64,000 nucleotides of DNA. Origin: Bacteroidales bacterium. Its GTDB lineage: Bacteria > Bacteroidota > Bacteroidia > Bacteroidales > P3. The stretch is taken from NCBI GenBank assembly GCA_031257915.1, contig JAIRNR010000033.1:1-64000 (forward strand). The letters are read 5' to 3'. Below are positions 1 to 11,200 of the stretch, piece by piece (position 1 is the stretch's first letter; each line of letters opens with the position of its first letter). The notes under the pieces were generated by a model that had not been told where the DNA came from, did not search any database, and saw only the letters and a list, made by a program, of their open reading frames with translations. The position numbers were made by a program, and so were the translations under genes.

Positions 1-3000
1 AATAATCTCAAAGTAACGGCAACTATCCCGGTACCTGCAATTGCCGACCTCACTGTTACGCTTTCGGGTATCTCCGAATTTACAGGCACACAAACAATAA
101 CTATTCCGGCAGGCAGTACTTCTGCATACACAACTCTTACCGCAAACGACGACCACGCAAAAGCAGAAAATAAAAATGTAACAATCGGAATTAGCAGCGT
201 TACAGGGCTTAGTAACGTTAATTTTACACTTGCCGAAGCAATAAATATAACCGTTTTAGACAAAGACGCAAACTGTTCAAACCCCGCCGAACCGACTGTT
301 ACGGTAGAGGCAGTTTGTGCGGGAAGTATGGCAGCCGTCATTACAGTTACAAATCACACTGATTACACATCTCCCTTATACTCCCTGTGGACAGAAGCAT
401 CCGGAGGCAGTAAGGTTGGCAGTGACAATAACACAGGCAGTATTACCGTTTCCGAAACATTTAATGAAGCAAAAACTTATTATCTGCAAGTGCATGAAAC
501 AAATGCTCCCGCAGGTTGTGATATTTCGGACAGAGCAACGGTTGTCGTAAATATAAAGGAAAAACCGTCGGATTTCAGTACTAATGTTACTAATGCCACA
601 AATGGCGAGCAGGACGGTAAAATTCGGTTTACAGCAGGGATAAAAGGGGTAAAGCCCTTTACAATCGTTCTTACGGGCAATTCCGAAAGCATAAACATGA
701 CAGGTTATATTAGCGGTGAACATAGCGATACAACATTTACGGACCTTCCGCCCGCAAGCGACTATAAAGCCGTTATTACAGGCGCAGACGGTTGCGGTGA
801 TGTTACAATAAGCAATATTACTGTTACAGAACTTGCCTGCATTCCGCCTGCAGATCCTGTTGTGAGTAGCGGTGCGCAAAATATATGTAAGGGTACAGGT
901 ACAACGCTCACAATAGGAAATTATGCAGCAGGAGTTACTTACACTCTGTACAACAGCGCAAATGCGGGTGTTGCAACAAACAGCGGCAGCTCTACCGTTA
1001 CAGTTCCGAACTATCTCCCTGCGGGAAATTATACATTGCAGGGTAGCGGATACAACGGAACAGGAGAATGTGAAACATCTTCCCAAATATCCGTACTGAC
1101 GGTAAAACCTGTTCCGAGTGAAGCCGTTGCGGCTGTTGTTCAAAAATCTTCACCTGTAACGGCTTTGGGTAAAATAAGCGTTACAACAGGAACGTTAGGT
1201 GGGATCCCTTTTACCGTAATATTAAAGAAAATTGGGGTTGACAATGACGTGGTTGCAAACAATATTACAGTCAGTCACAATTTTGAAAATCTGTCTGCCG
1301 GTTCGTACAGTGTGGTAGTTACGGCAAGTAATGGCTGCGATACGACTATTGATAATCTTACCGTAGTAAACTGCACGCCTCCCGCAGAGCCAAATGTTTC
1401 AGACGTATCAATTTGCCCCAATACTCAAGCAAATATAACTATTAACGGCTATAATGACGGCATTTTTAAATATGAGTTGTATAACGAAGCAGACGACGCT
1501 GCTATTGGAAGTGCCGTGTACGCAAACGGTGTTCTTACAACTCCCGAATTATCTGCAAATACAAATTATACAGTACGCGCAACGCTTAAAGCAACAGCGT
1601 TGGAGGGCTGTAAATACAGTTCAAAAAGCGTAAGCGTAACAATAAACGAACTTCCGATGGTAACACTTACCCCAGGTCCTGTAACATGTGCGGATTCGGG
1701 AAGTATAAAAGTGACAGTTAGCGGCGGACAACCCTATCAAGACAATAGATACGATATACGTTTAAACGGCAGTATTGATGAAAACAAGCAAATTTCGGGC
1801 TACATTTACAGGGACCTTGATGTGGCAACATATACGGTAAAAGTTATTGATAAAAACGGATGTTTCACTACCGAACAGACAACTGTATCTATAGATAAAA
1901 CGACTCCGGAAATTACGCCTGAGGTAACTCCGTCAAGTGCTGCCAATAATGACGGCTCCATTTATGTTACACTTGGAAATGCAAGTCAGGTTTCGTTAAA
2001 CAACGGCGATCCGCAAACAGCACCTTACACATTTCAAAATCTTGCCTGCGGTATTTATACGCTCGCGGCAACTTATGATGTAACAGGCTGCGAAAGCACC
2101 GTACAGGTAAAATTAAGTACTTCAGCCCCAAGAATGACATTACTTCCCGCATGGCAGGTACAGGGTGATTCTCTCACAATAACGTTTAATACGTCATCAT
2201 CGTCAATCCAAAATACTGACCTTAAATTCTACAATAACGACGATCTCTATGTATGGGGCGGAGTAGTGTTTGAAGACGACAAAAGTAAATATGTTAATTC
2301 CGGAGTGTGGGTAGATATTCCCGAAAACAAATTCAAGATGACAAAAGTAACCGATTATCTATATACATACACTATAAAAAATATGTCTTCTTTATATGAA
2401 CTTGACGGTAACAATTATCCGTTACAGGGCTGGGGGCTTCTAAAAGACGTTAAGGGTTATAAGTGGCTATTCCGCACAGCAGGGAACGGTAGCGGCAATA
2501 ATATATTGGAGGAGAAAAACAACTCAGGCGATTTTTACGAAGATATTCATTCTTTTTCCGTTCGCGTATGGGCAACAGATGTATATGAAAGAACAAATAA
2601 AGATGGTTATTATCAGTATTATCAGGGTGAAAAAGTAAAATTACTTATAGAAAAATATGTTGATAACACTCTTAATGACGGTAAGAAATATCCTGTGGAA
2701 GTAAAAATGGGGGAGACTTCGCTTTTGACGCTTGACAAAAATCTCGTTTATAACGATGAAGCAGAGGGTAAATTAGATACCGTACTTACATTATCTGCAA
2801 TGTTAAAGGATATTTTGCGTGCGTACGGCTACAGCGAGGGTGGTGCAGTTGCAAACAGTACGGATGAGTATGAACATAGCATTGAAGTAATTGCACCTGT
2901 TATCACCCTAACGCAAAGTACTGCAACTGCTAACGAAACGGATAATCGCACCAATACAATAAGTGCAACAATCCCCGTTAATTACAGACAGCAAATAAAA

Positions 3001-3543
3001 ATTGCCGTCAGTGTAGGCGGTGGTACTGAAGATACGGACTACACTTTATCTTACGATACGATAATTATTCCTGTCGGACAAAAAAGCGGTTATGCAGTTC
3101 TTACGGTTTTACCTGATGGACTTTATACCGACAGAGGCAATTTGGTAATTACTTCGGACGGTGTTGTTAGCGGTGATGTTCAATTTTCCGTAACAGGCGG
3201 TCCGCTCACACTCACAGTAGAAAACAGTGAAATTCCCACACCTGTAATTACTTCACTTGTGCCTGCCAATGATGTGGACGTTAAAAAGAACGAGACTGTA
3301 ACTATAAAGGTAAAAGCAAATAATACCGATACGGTTTATCTTTATATCAACGATGTACCGGCTAAAACTACTATTGCGGACACGTTGTGGTATGATTATA
3401 CTCCTGAAACGGCAAATGCAGACAAAATATCCGTTATTGCCAAAAACAGATATGGTTTGCAGACGGCTTTGACGCATATTATAAATGTTATCGAATGTAA
3501 TTGTGAAGAAAGATTTCGTGTTAAATTTACAGGCAACAAGTAA
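1..3543 (+). CDS. Large secreted/surface adhesin-like protein with SprB-type and Calx-beta-like repeats (5' end outside window)
   Basis: Frame +1 is open from base 1 (NNLKVTATIPVPAIADLTVTLSG...) through the listed 328..3543 ORF. Repeated 'SNGCDTTIDNLTV..CTPPAEP' and 'GADGCGDVTISNITVTELACIPPADP' units, low Lys, Thr/Asn rich. Confidence 0.8.
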   Translation, partial: NNLKVTATIPVPAIADLTVTLSGISEFTGTQTITIPAGSTSAYTTLTANDDHAKAENKNVTIGISSVTGLSNVNFTLAEAINITVLDKDANCSNPAEPTVTVEAVCAGSMAAVITVTNHTDYTSPLYSLWTEASGGSKVGSDNNTGSITVSETFNEAKTYYLQVHETNAPAGCDISDRATVVVNIKEKPSDFSTNVTNATNGEQDGKIRFTAGIKGVKPFTIVLTGNSESINMTGYISGEHSDTTFTDLPPASDYKAVITGADGCGDVTISNITVTELACIPPADPVVSSGAQNICKGTGTTLTIGNYAAGVTYTLYNSANAGVATNSGSSTVTVPNYLPAGNYTLQGSGYNGTGECETSSQISVLTVKPVPSEAVAAVVQKSSPVTALGKISVTTGTLGGIPFTVILKKIGVDNDVVANNITVSHNFENLSAGSYSVVVTASNGCDTTIDNLTVVNCTPPAEPNVSDVSICPNTQANITINGYNDGIFKYELYNEADDAAIGSAVYANGVLTTPELSANTNYTVRATLKATALEGCKYSSKSVSVTINELPMVTLTPGPVTCADSGSIKVTVSGGQPYQDNRYDIRLNGSIDENKQISGYIYRDLDVATYTVKVIDKNGCFTTEQTTVSIDKTTPEITPEVTPSSAANNDGSIYVTLGNASQVSLNNGDPQTAPYTFQNLACGIYTLAATYDVTGCESTVQVKLSTSAPRMTLLPAWQVQGDSLTITFNTSSSSIQNTDLKFYNNDDLYVWGGVVFEDDKSKYVNSGVWVDIPENKFKMTKVTDYLYTYTIKNMSSLYELDGNNYPLQGWGLLKDVKGYKWLFRTAGNGSGNNILEEKNNSGDFYEDIHSFSVRVWATDVYERTNKDGYYQYYQGEKVKLLIEKYVDNTLNDGKKYPVEVKMGETSLLTLDKNLVYNDEAEGKLDTVLTLSAMLKDILRAYGYSEGGAVANSTDEYEHSIEVIAPVITLTQSTATANETDNRTNTISATIPVNYRQQIKIAVSVGGGTEDTDYTLSYDTIIIPVGQKSGYAVLTVLPDGLYTDRGNLVITSDGVVSGDVQFSVTGGPLTLTVENSEIPTPVITSLVPANDVDVKKNETVTIKVKANNTDTVYLYINDVPAKTTIADTLWYDYTPETANADKISVIAKNRYGLQTALTHIINVIECNCEERFRVKFTGNK

Positions 3544-3663
3544 TGTAACGATTGAAGGACGGCTCGCGTGAAATAAAGAATAACGGTGGTGATTTTTGGC
3601 TTCCTCTGAAAGCCGATTATGCCGTAAAATTATGGATAGATAATCAGGAAGATCATAAAACAG

Positions 3664-3690
3664 ACGGAATTTGGCGTTCCGCCTTTTTTA
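3664..3690 (+). terminator. Possible intrinsic terminator
   Basis: Short inverted repeat cggaatttggcgttccgcc followed by tttttt. Confidence 0.4.
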
Positions 3691-3699
3691 CATGTTTAT

Positions 3700-3996
3700 T
3701 TCATTTGTAAGTATTCTCTTAAATTCTTCAATATTGTTGTCGTCAGCATATCTATCACCACTTTCATTTCTTTGAGATTCTATCGTGTCCGTAAGCAAAT
3801 TCATCCATCATTTCATCAGTTAAATTATGTGTTTCCCAATACTCGTCAGTTAATTTTTTAACTTATTCTGATAGTACTGACTTAAAACATTTTTTAACTC
3901 GTTTAAACTTTCTTCACTTTTTGAGTAGTTAAACATTTGAAGCAAATGAATCTGTACCGGATTTAAGGGCGTTGACTGTTGTGCTGATGTTGCCAT
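3700..3996 (-). pseudogene. Degraded two-gene toxin-antitoxin-like remnant (small 'LNPVQIHLLQMFNYSKSEESLNELKNVLSQYY' protein, then start of an MKVVID.. PIN-like ORF)
   Basis: Minus strand from 3996: MATSAQQSTPLNPVQIHLLQMFNYSKSEESLNELKNVLSQYYQNKLKN*; a frameshift then allows KKLTDEYWETHNLTDEMMDEFAYGHDRISKK*, with an overlapping ATGA starting MKVVIDMLTTT... that stops soon after. Confidence 0.5.
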
Positions 3997-4065
3997 AATG
4001 ACTGTTTTTATTTATTACGAACCTGAAATCACACTGCAAATATACAATAAAAACGCAGAAAATGG

Positions 4066-4095
4066 AAAAAGGACTGCCCCTCTTGGGACAGCCCC
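4066..4095 (-). terminator. Intrinsic terminator of the leftward SusCDEF operon
   Basis: Minus strand GGGGCTGTCCCAAGAGGGGCAGTCC + TTTTT; near-identical to the terminator at 17866-17897. Confidence 0.7.
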
Positions 4096-4145
4096 TTTTC
4101 TATCGGACGGTTGCGCTTCCAAAGTTTGGCGCCGCACCCTAAAAA

Positions 4146-5318
4146 CTATTCAATAAAATTCACTGTCCAGTCAGTGGTGCATGTCCAGCTGATCTTAAAT
4201 TCTACTTTTGTGTAGGTTTTGTCGGCAAGAACCTTTATATTGCCGCCGGAATCTGCAAAATTGGATGCAGGTGTTGTCTCCGCATCACGTACTTCACCGT
4301 TCTCAAGAATATGTCCTGCGAGATAACCGTAAGAAATGCCCCAGTCGTGTGCCTGACGAACTTTAAATTCGTTATCGGCAACGAATGCCAAAGAACCGTA
4401 AGTATAAAGGGAAACACCATCAGTTGTGCTTACATAAGTAAGATCGTGGTCGGTATCCCATGAAGTACCGAGTAATGTACCGATAAATGAAAGTTTGTGA
4501 GCGTCGTCGTTGGGCTCACCCGTCATTGTAACTTCACCTGTTTTTGTCATTGTTGCAACCCATGCACCGTCAACGAGATTCATTGTAAAAGTATAAATTC
4601 CCTGCTTGTCACAAGCATCAATACTTATATTACCTCCGGCGGGAAGAAGATCCATTGTACCGGTTGTACCCTCAAACACAACACCATTTGTTCCCTGTCC
4701 CCATGAGGTAGCAACTTTTACAGTTGGAGCAGCAGTGTCGTCAACGCCAATGTCCCAAAAAGCATTATAACGAATTTTCCATTCGGAATTTGCTGCACAT
4801 TTTACATTAGTAAGAGTGTAAGTCTTTCCGTCGTTAGATGCAGTCATATCGGCATCGCCCCAGCCGAATTCGCTTCCGAACACGCTCATTTTGTTAACTT
4901 TTGCAATTACCACCTTACCAAGCACCGTTTCATAGGTAATGTGATAAACACCGTTCTCCGCTACTGAAAAAGTTCCTCCTGCTGCGAGATTATAATAATT
5001 TGCCGGCAACGCAGAGTAAGTCATTGCGAGCGTACCACCCACTTTTGTTTCAACATTGTTGTCTATAACAGTTGCTATTTGGAATGTCTTTCCTGCCTGA
5101 AGAGGAACATAGTATTCGAGCAGTGTGTTACTTACTTGCCCCGCGGCACCGTCAACGGTTTTGTGCATTATTGAAGCTGCCGCAGGCTCTGCGTACGGAG
5201 TTGCATCACCACAAATGTAAATACCGTCTTCAAGTTTTTCCTTTTCTTTCTTGCAGGATACAAGTGCCAGTATTGCAAATAATGCTACTGCGCCAATTAC
5301 CGAAAATAATTTTTTCAT
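4146..5318 (-). CDS. SusE/SusF-like outer-membrane glycan-binding lipoprotein
   Basis: Signal peptide with lipobox (LALVSCKKEKE), SusF/E-like repeats, position downstream of SusCD. Confidence 0.7.
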   Translation of the reverse strand: MKKLFSVIGAVALFAILALVSCKKEKEKLEDGIYICGDATPYAEPAAASIMHKTVDGAAGQVSNTLLEYYVPLQAGKTFQIATVIDNNVETKVGGTLAMTYSALPANYYNLAAGGTFSVAENGVYHITYETVLGKVVIAKVNKMSVFGSEFGWGDADMTASNDGKTYTLTNVKCAANSEWKIRYNAFWDIGVDDTAAPTVKVATSWGQGTNGVVFEGTTGTMDLLPAGGNISIDACDKQGIYTFTMNLVDGAWVATMTKTGEVTMTGEPNDDAHKLSFIGTLLGTSWDTDHDLTYVSTTDGVSLYTYGSLAFVADNEFKVRQAHDWGISYGYLAGHILENGEVRDAETTPASNFADSGGNIKVLADKTYTKVEFKISWTCTTDWTVNFIE

Positions 5319-5357
5319 AATTTTTTGATTTTAGTTTAATAATTTTATTTATTGCTG

Positions 5358-6446
5358 TTAATCTTTCCCTATAAACATGTAATGTCCCGTATGGGTATTT
5401 ATTTTCACAAAATATGTACCGTCCGGGACATTTATATTATCACCGCCCGGACTACCAAGTCCATACGGAAAGGTTGTTCCGCCCCAGTTCACTGTCCAGT
5501 CCTGATTAACCCTGAACTTTACTTCGCCGTTAATCGTTACATTGTCTTTTGTGTAAATGTGAGAATCATACGAGGTCGCATCCATTATAATATCGTTTGC
5601 TGCTTCCCAGCCGCCAATACCATCACCGATAATACTTACGGATGTGTATTCCGTTTCGTTCGGACTGCCGAAAGCCGCAACAGAATATGTCATCTCACCT
5701 GTGTTTACGGTAATTGTGTAATATCCCGCTGCCGCAATTGAAATATTGTTACCCGGATGCGTGAGCTTTCCTTCATCGTCCTTGCCATATACACCGGCTG
5801 AATTCCAGTCGCCAAGTGCACCTTCCACAACCTTAAATTCGCCTGCATTGCAATAGCCGCTATATACATTTCCGACTGCATATTCCTCGTCTCTGAAGAA
5901 GATAAAGAGAGGGTTATCTATGCTCCATTCGGGCGCACCGAATATATTTCCTACAAGATAGACAGGCTCGGGAATAAGTGAAATTGCAGTAACAATAGCG
6001 CGAATACTCTCGGAGTTTTTACCCACTTCGCTTATGCCGCTGCCAACCGAAACACGAACGTAAAAATCCATTTCACTCCATTCACCTACAGGAACGCCTA
6101 TTGAGTGAAATGCAGTGTTTATCGCCTTATAACTTACTTCTACGCTGTCGCTGTAAGAACTGCCGATTTTCACCGGCTTCAAATCGCCCTTTTTTGCATA
6201 TATGGAATATTGCAACAGCACTTTTGGTTGTCCGCAATCGACAAGATTATAGCGAAAGACCATTGTGCCGTTTGCAACAGATGATTTTGTTACCCCTACG
6301 GTATCAAATGGCTGCAAAACAGGTACTGTCCATGTTGAAGGGTCAGGCACGGTTATGCGGTCTTCAACTTTGTTGCACGATATTACAAATACTAAAGGCA
6401 ACAGACAAAGTGCCGAAATTTTAAATATATTTTTCATAATATACAT
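5358..6446 (-). CDS. SusE-like lipoprotein
   Basis: Lipobox (LVFVISCNK), SusE-like N-terminus and C-terminal 'VKFRVNQDWTVNWGG..' repeat; downstream of SusD. Confidence 0.75.
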   Translation of the reverse strand: MYIMKNIFKISALCLLPLVFVISCNKVEDRITVPDPSTWTVPVLQPFDTVGVTKSSVANGTMVFRYNLVDCGQPKVLLQYSIYAKKGDLKPVKIGSSYSDSVEVSYKAINTAFHSIGVPVGEWSEMDFYVRVSVGSGISEVGKNSESIRAIVTAISLIPEPVYLVGNIFGAPEWSIDNPLFIFFRDEEYAVGNVYSGYCNAGEFKVVEGALGDWNSAGVYGKDDEGKLTHPGNNISIAAAGYYTITVNTGEMTYSVAAFGSPNETEYTSVSIIGDGIGGWEAANDIIMDATSYDSHIYTKDNVTINGEVKFRVNQDWTVNWGGTTFPYGLGSPGGDNINVPDGTYFVKINTHTGHYMFIGKD

Positions 6447-6475
6447 ATATAACTGTTTATAATGCGTTTTTATTT

Positions 6476-8215
6476 TTAGTATCCGGTATTTTGCTTCAAA
6501 TTAGTATTTGCCTGCAAGTCGGTAAGCGGAATAGGGTAGATATTAAAGTAAGCGTCAACACTCTGTCCGCTCTTTACGCCGCCTTTCCATTCCCATATAT
6601 AATCATTTGTTGTAAATCTGTTGTAACGTACAAGGTCGGTTCTGCGTTGACATTCCCAATAAAGTTCTCTTGCACGCTCGTCAAGAATATAATTAAGATC
6701 ATAGGATCCGATATTTGAAAGACCTGCTCTGCTGCGTAATTCATTGAGATAGCCAAGTGCGGTACCTTCATTTCCGCCGCTGCCGCCGCGTTTTACTGCT
6801 TCTGCATAAATCAGATATATTTCGGCAAGACGGAAAAGCGGATAATCGTTGTCGGCAAATTCGCCGTTGGGATCGTTTCCAAATACGTCTAATACTTCAT
6901 TCTCACGATGTTTCAGTACAGTGTCGCGCTGGGCACGGGTAAGAGTAGATGAGATATTGCGATATTTATATGTTGCCATACCGTAAGTATAATCAAGCGG
7001 ATAATCACCAAGGCTCTTATTTTTTCCTATAAACAGATAACGCTTGTCATCGGCAGTAAATTTATCGGAAAACTCACCCCTTGCGCGATACCCTGCCCAG
7101 TTGGCATTTGTAAAAATTCCATAATGCCAGAGTTTATCTCTGTAATTACTGTCTTTCTGATAATCGCCGTTTGAAGCACAATTTATAAGAAATGTTATGC
7201 CTCCATAACTTTTTGAATGAAGACCATCGTAGTTGAGTGAGAAAATAACTTCAGGATTGTTTTTGTTGTTATCGTTAAGAAATAAACTTTCATAAACGCC
7301 GATTTCACTTCCCGCAGTTGATGTTTTTAACGAATAGCCGGAATTTAGAACCATGTTTGCGTATGTAAGTGCTTTTGTATAGTACTCGGTATTATCGCCG
7401 GGGCTTCCGACAGGGCTTTTATAAACGTTCGCATTAAGATAAAGGCGTGCAAGAAGTGCATAAGCACCCGCCATATCCACCCTGCCGTATTCGTTTGCTT
7501 TCGGTGCCTTTAAGAGATTGTTATTTACAAGGTCAAGAAGTTCGCTCTCAACATAATCAAAAAGGTCGGAACGGCTTATTTGACGCGGCAGTCCGCCAAG
7601 TTCGTCCGCTTCGGTAAAAAACGGCGGATTGCCAAATACATCCATAAGTATCCAGTACTGAAAAGCACGCAAAAATCTTGCTTCGGCAGCATAGTAACCG
7701 ATTTCTGTTTGTTCCGCACTTGTAAGGTCATGTGTGGCAAGTTCGCTTTCGGTACAGTTAAGCAGAAAATCATTTGCATACGAAATCTGTAATAACGACT
7801 TGTTGTAAAGACCTGTTGTAAAAGCACAGGTAGAAACAAAACTCAAATTGTTAAGTTCAGGCACACCCGGATCACTCCATATACAGTGTACCTCGTCCGT
7901 CGGCATTTCCTGATGGTTAAAGAAACAGCGCAAAAAGTCGCCATTACCGCCCTCATCAAGACCTGACGCATCGGGACTGCCCGCAGGACCCTGATTGCCT
8001 GAAAGTGTCATACAGCCGTAAACCTTTGCGAGTGCCATTTTATAGCCCTCGGCATCGGCATAAACATCTTTCTTTGTTTTGTCGTTTGCAGGAAATTTGT
8101 CCAGATCCTTAATACATGCTGCAAAAACAAAAAGTGCAAGGAAAGACACCATCATAATATTAATATATCGCTTCATATAATTATTTTTTATTTTATTAAA
8201 TATATCATAACTCAT
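6476..8215 (-). CDS. SusD/RagB-like starch-binding outer membrane lipoprotein
   Basis: Motifs 'EARFLRAFQYWILMDVFGNPPFF', 'LDERARELYWECQRRTDLVRYNRF', C-terminal 'YPIPLTDLQANTNLKQNTGY'. Confidence 0.93.
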   Translation of the reverse strand: MSYDIFNKIKNNYMKRYINIMMVSFLALFVFAACIKDLDKFPANDKTKKDVYADAEGYKMALAKVYGCMTLSGNQGPAGSPDASGLDEGGNGDFLRCFFNHQEMPTDEVHCIWSDPGVPELNNLSFVSTCAFTTGLYNKSLLQISYANDFLLNCTESELATHDLTSAEQTEIGYYAAEARFLRAFQYWILMDVFGNPPFFTEADELGGLPRQISRSDLFDYVESELLDLVNNNLLKAPKANEYGRVDMAGAYALLARLYLNANVYKSPVGSPGDNTEYYTKALTYANMVLNSGYSLKTSTAGSEIGVYESLFLNDNNKNNPEVIFSLNYDGLHSKSYGGITFLINCASNGDYQKDSNYRDKLWHYGIFTNANWAGYRARGEFSDKFTADDKRYLFIGKNKSLGDYPLDYTYGMATYKYRNISSTLTRAQRDTVLKHRENEVLDVFGNDPNGEFADNDYPLFRLAEIYLIYAEAVKRGGSGGNEGTALGYLNELRSRAGLSNIGSYDLNYILDERARELYWECQRRTDLVRYNRFTTNDYIWEWKGGVKSGQSVDAYFNIYPIPLTDLQANTNLKQNTGY

Positions 8216-8221
8216 TTAACA

Positions 8222-11200
8222 CTAATATCTTAACTTTATACCAAGGTTAAAAGTGCGGGGAAACGGATAATAATTATTATCAATACCGTTTGCTTCGGGG
8301 TCAATACCTGTATATTTTGTAAGAGTAAATACATTATTTATTGTAAAATTCAGAGCAAGACCAACTTTACCGCCAAGTTTGCCAAAGTCGCAGGCAAGAG
8401 TGAGATAATCCATTTTCAGGAATGAGGCATTCTCAATATACCAGTCGGAAAGCAGAGAGCGGTTATAAAATGTTGAACCATAAATATCTGCCGTAGTATT
8501 TGACAAAAAGTTGTTAGGATTCAGAATTTGTGAATAGTTTGAGGCGTCGGAATTAACATTGTTGTAAAGATAATTGCCGATATTTGCCCTTAATGAGGAC
8601 GACAGCGACAGTCCTTTCCAACTGAAAGTAAAGTTAAAGCCCATAAAGAAGTCTGGTTGCGGGCTTTTATAGCGGTAAAGATCGTTTTCATTTATAGATC
8701 CGTCTTCGTTAAGATCGGCGTATGCTCCATCTATCGGATTACCGTTTACATCATAAAGTTGTTTATAACAATAGAAAGTATATGGTGCCCAACCTACGGA
8801 ATGTATCTGTATATTATTTCCTGTTCCGCCTGCAATACCGCCTGTCGGCACACCAACGTAGTTTTTATCGTTAAGAGTGAGGTTTGTAATTTTTGTTGTA
8901 TTCCAGGTAAAGTTGTATCCCACATCAAGAGAAAAATCGTTTTTATTTACAACGTTGGCGTTAATGTTAAGCTCTATACCCTGATTTTCCATTCCGCCTA
9001 TATTTTTTATTATCTGGTTTGTAAAGTTGCTGCCGAGCGGTATTGATACAAGGTTCAGGAGGTCGGTTGTCTTTTTATAATAGTAATCAACACTTCCGTA
9101 AATACGATTTTTAAGAAATCCGAAGTCAATACCGGCGTTATAGGTCGTTGTCGCTTCCCACTTTCTGCCGTCGTCATACCCTGCGGGTCTCCACATATAA
9201 TAAAATTCATCGCCAAATTGTACCTGTGCGGTATTTGTACTTTGGCTGTAACGCGACAGGTATTCGTAGTTTCCTACTTCCTGCTGTCCTGTCATACCCC
9301 AGCCAAGACGCAGTTTAAGTTCGGAAACAGTGCTGTTGTCAATAAGGAACGCTTCGTTATTTATACGCCACGCAACAGAGGCCGCCGGAAACCATCCCCA
9401 ACGGTTTTTCGGAGCAAAACGGCTTGAACCGTCCCTTCTTATTGAGAATTGAGCAATATAGCGGTCGTCATAACTGTAATTTGCACGTCCGTAGAAAGAA
9501 ATAAGCACGTGTTCCTGAATATCGTCCGGAAAATCAGGAGTGCTGCGTTTTACGACAAGACCGTCTGATAAAGCATTTGCATCATCCCAACTTTCAATAG
9601 CATTGCCGTTAGTATCAACCGCATTGTACGCATTGTAATTGTCGCTTACTGTTTTCCAACTCTGATACGTGTAGCCAAACATAGCATCTACATGGTGCTT
9701 GTCTATATCTTTTGAATATGCAAGATATGCTTCAAACATCCTGTCGTCCCTTAACTGATTGTATTTGCTCAATTCGCCGCTTAAAAAATAAGTACCCGGT
9801 GCCCATGCTTCTCTTCTAACTGTGCCGTAGCCATTTGCAAGGTCGTATCCCATATTTACATTAACGCGGAGGTCTTCAAAACCGTGAATTTTATAGTCAA
9901 TCTGCAAGTTTCCGAAACTGCGCAGTGCATTACCCACATCGCTTTTTGAATTAAGCAGAGATACAGGATTTGAGGTTGCCATTCCGTTTTGTGTACCCGG
10001 TGTTGTTTCCCACTGCCAGTAATCATTATAAGGCTTCATATCCTTTGCCGTTACAGGCTTTGTAGGATCCATACGGAGCGCCGCACCAATGGCGTCGCCA
10101 TTTCCAAAATGACTTCTGCTGTAACTGCCCTTTACATTAACGTTTATGTTAAGGTGATTTTTTAATAAACTCGGACTTAACGCTATTGAAGCAGTTGTGC
10201 GTTGCACATTGTCTGTTTTTAAAAGACCGTCCTGTGTTGTATAGCCGACAGATACTCTGTACGGAAGATACTTTGGCGCACCGCTTATTGAAAGAACATT
10301 ATCGGAAGTAAAAGCAAGGCGGTAAATTTCGTCTTGCCAGTCGGTATTTGCATACATTCTTAATCCGTTATTATAATATCCGAGATAACCGGCGTATCTG
10401 TCGCGCTCTTTCGTATCTGAGTAATTCGGATAATTCTCTACGAGTTTGCGAAATTCGTCTCCGCTGAGAACATCTACTTTTCGGGCTATTGTCGCAATGG
10501 AATTGTTTGTCGTAAAGTCAACGGAGAACTTTTTGCCTGCTTCGCCCGATGTTCCTTTTTTTGTAGTGATAATAATAACACCGTTTGAAGCACGCGAACC
10601 ATAAATAGCAGTTGCCGAAGCATCTTTAAGAATATTGATGCTTTCAATATCATTCGGATTTATAGATGCAAGTGCATTTGTCTGACCCGAAATACCATCG
10701 TTTGAAATCGGCAGTCCATCAACAACAATAAGAGGATCGTTGCTCGCATTTAAAGATGCACCGCCGCGTATGCGGATAGTCGCGCCGTCACCGGCGCGTC
10801 CGCCGTTTTGGGTAATGCTTACACCCGCGACTTTACCTGCAATAAGCGAAGATGCGTTGGTGTTAAGACCTTGACGGAACTCACGTTCGCCGACAGAAGT
10901 TACAGCACCCGTAAGTTTCTCTTTTGTGGCTGTTCCGTATCCGACAACAACAACTTGAGTAAGTTGTTTGGAGTTCTGCGACAGGGTTACCGTTTTCCCG
11001 TCAACATCGCCTGCCAACGCCTCAATTGTGGACATTCCGACAAAAGAAAACTGCAATGTTGCTTCAAGTGAAGTCGCCTGAATCGTGAAACGCCCCGAAA
11101 GATCGGTTACCGTACCGCCCGACCGTCCCTTTTCGATAATGTTTACTCCGATAACCGGATCACCTTTGGAATCAACGACCGTACCCGAAACCGTACGCTG

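Noticed and set aside
376-1143. Antisense ORF of 255 aa inside the adhesin
   Set aside because: Overlaps a well-supported coding frame; composition (Cys/Arg/Ile rich) is typical of antisense frames.
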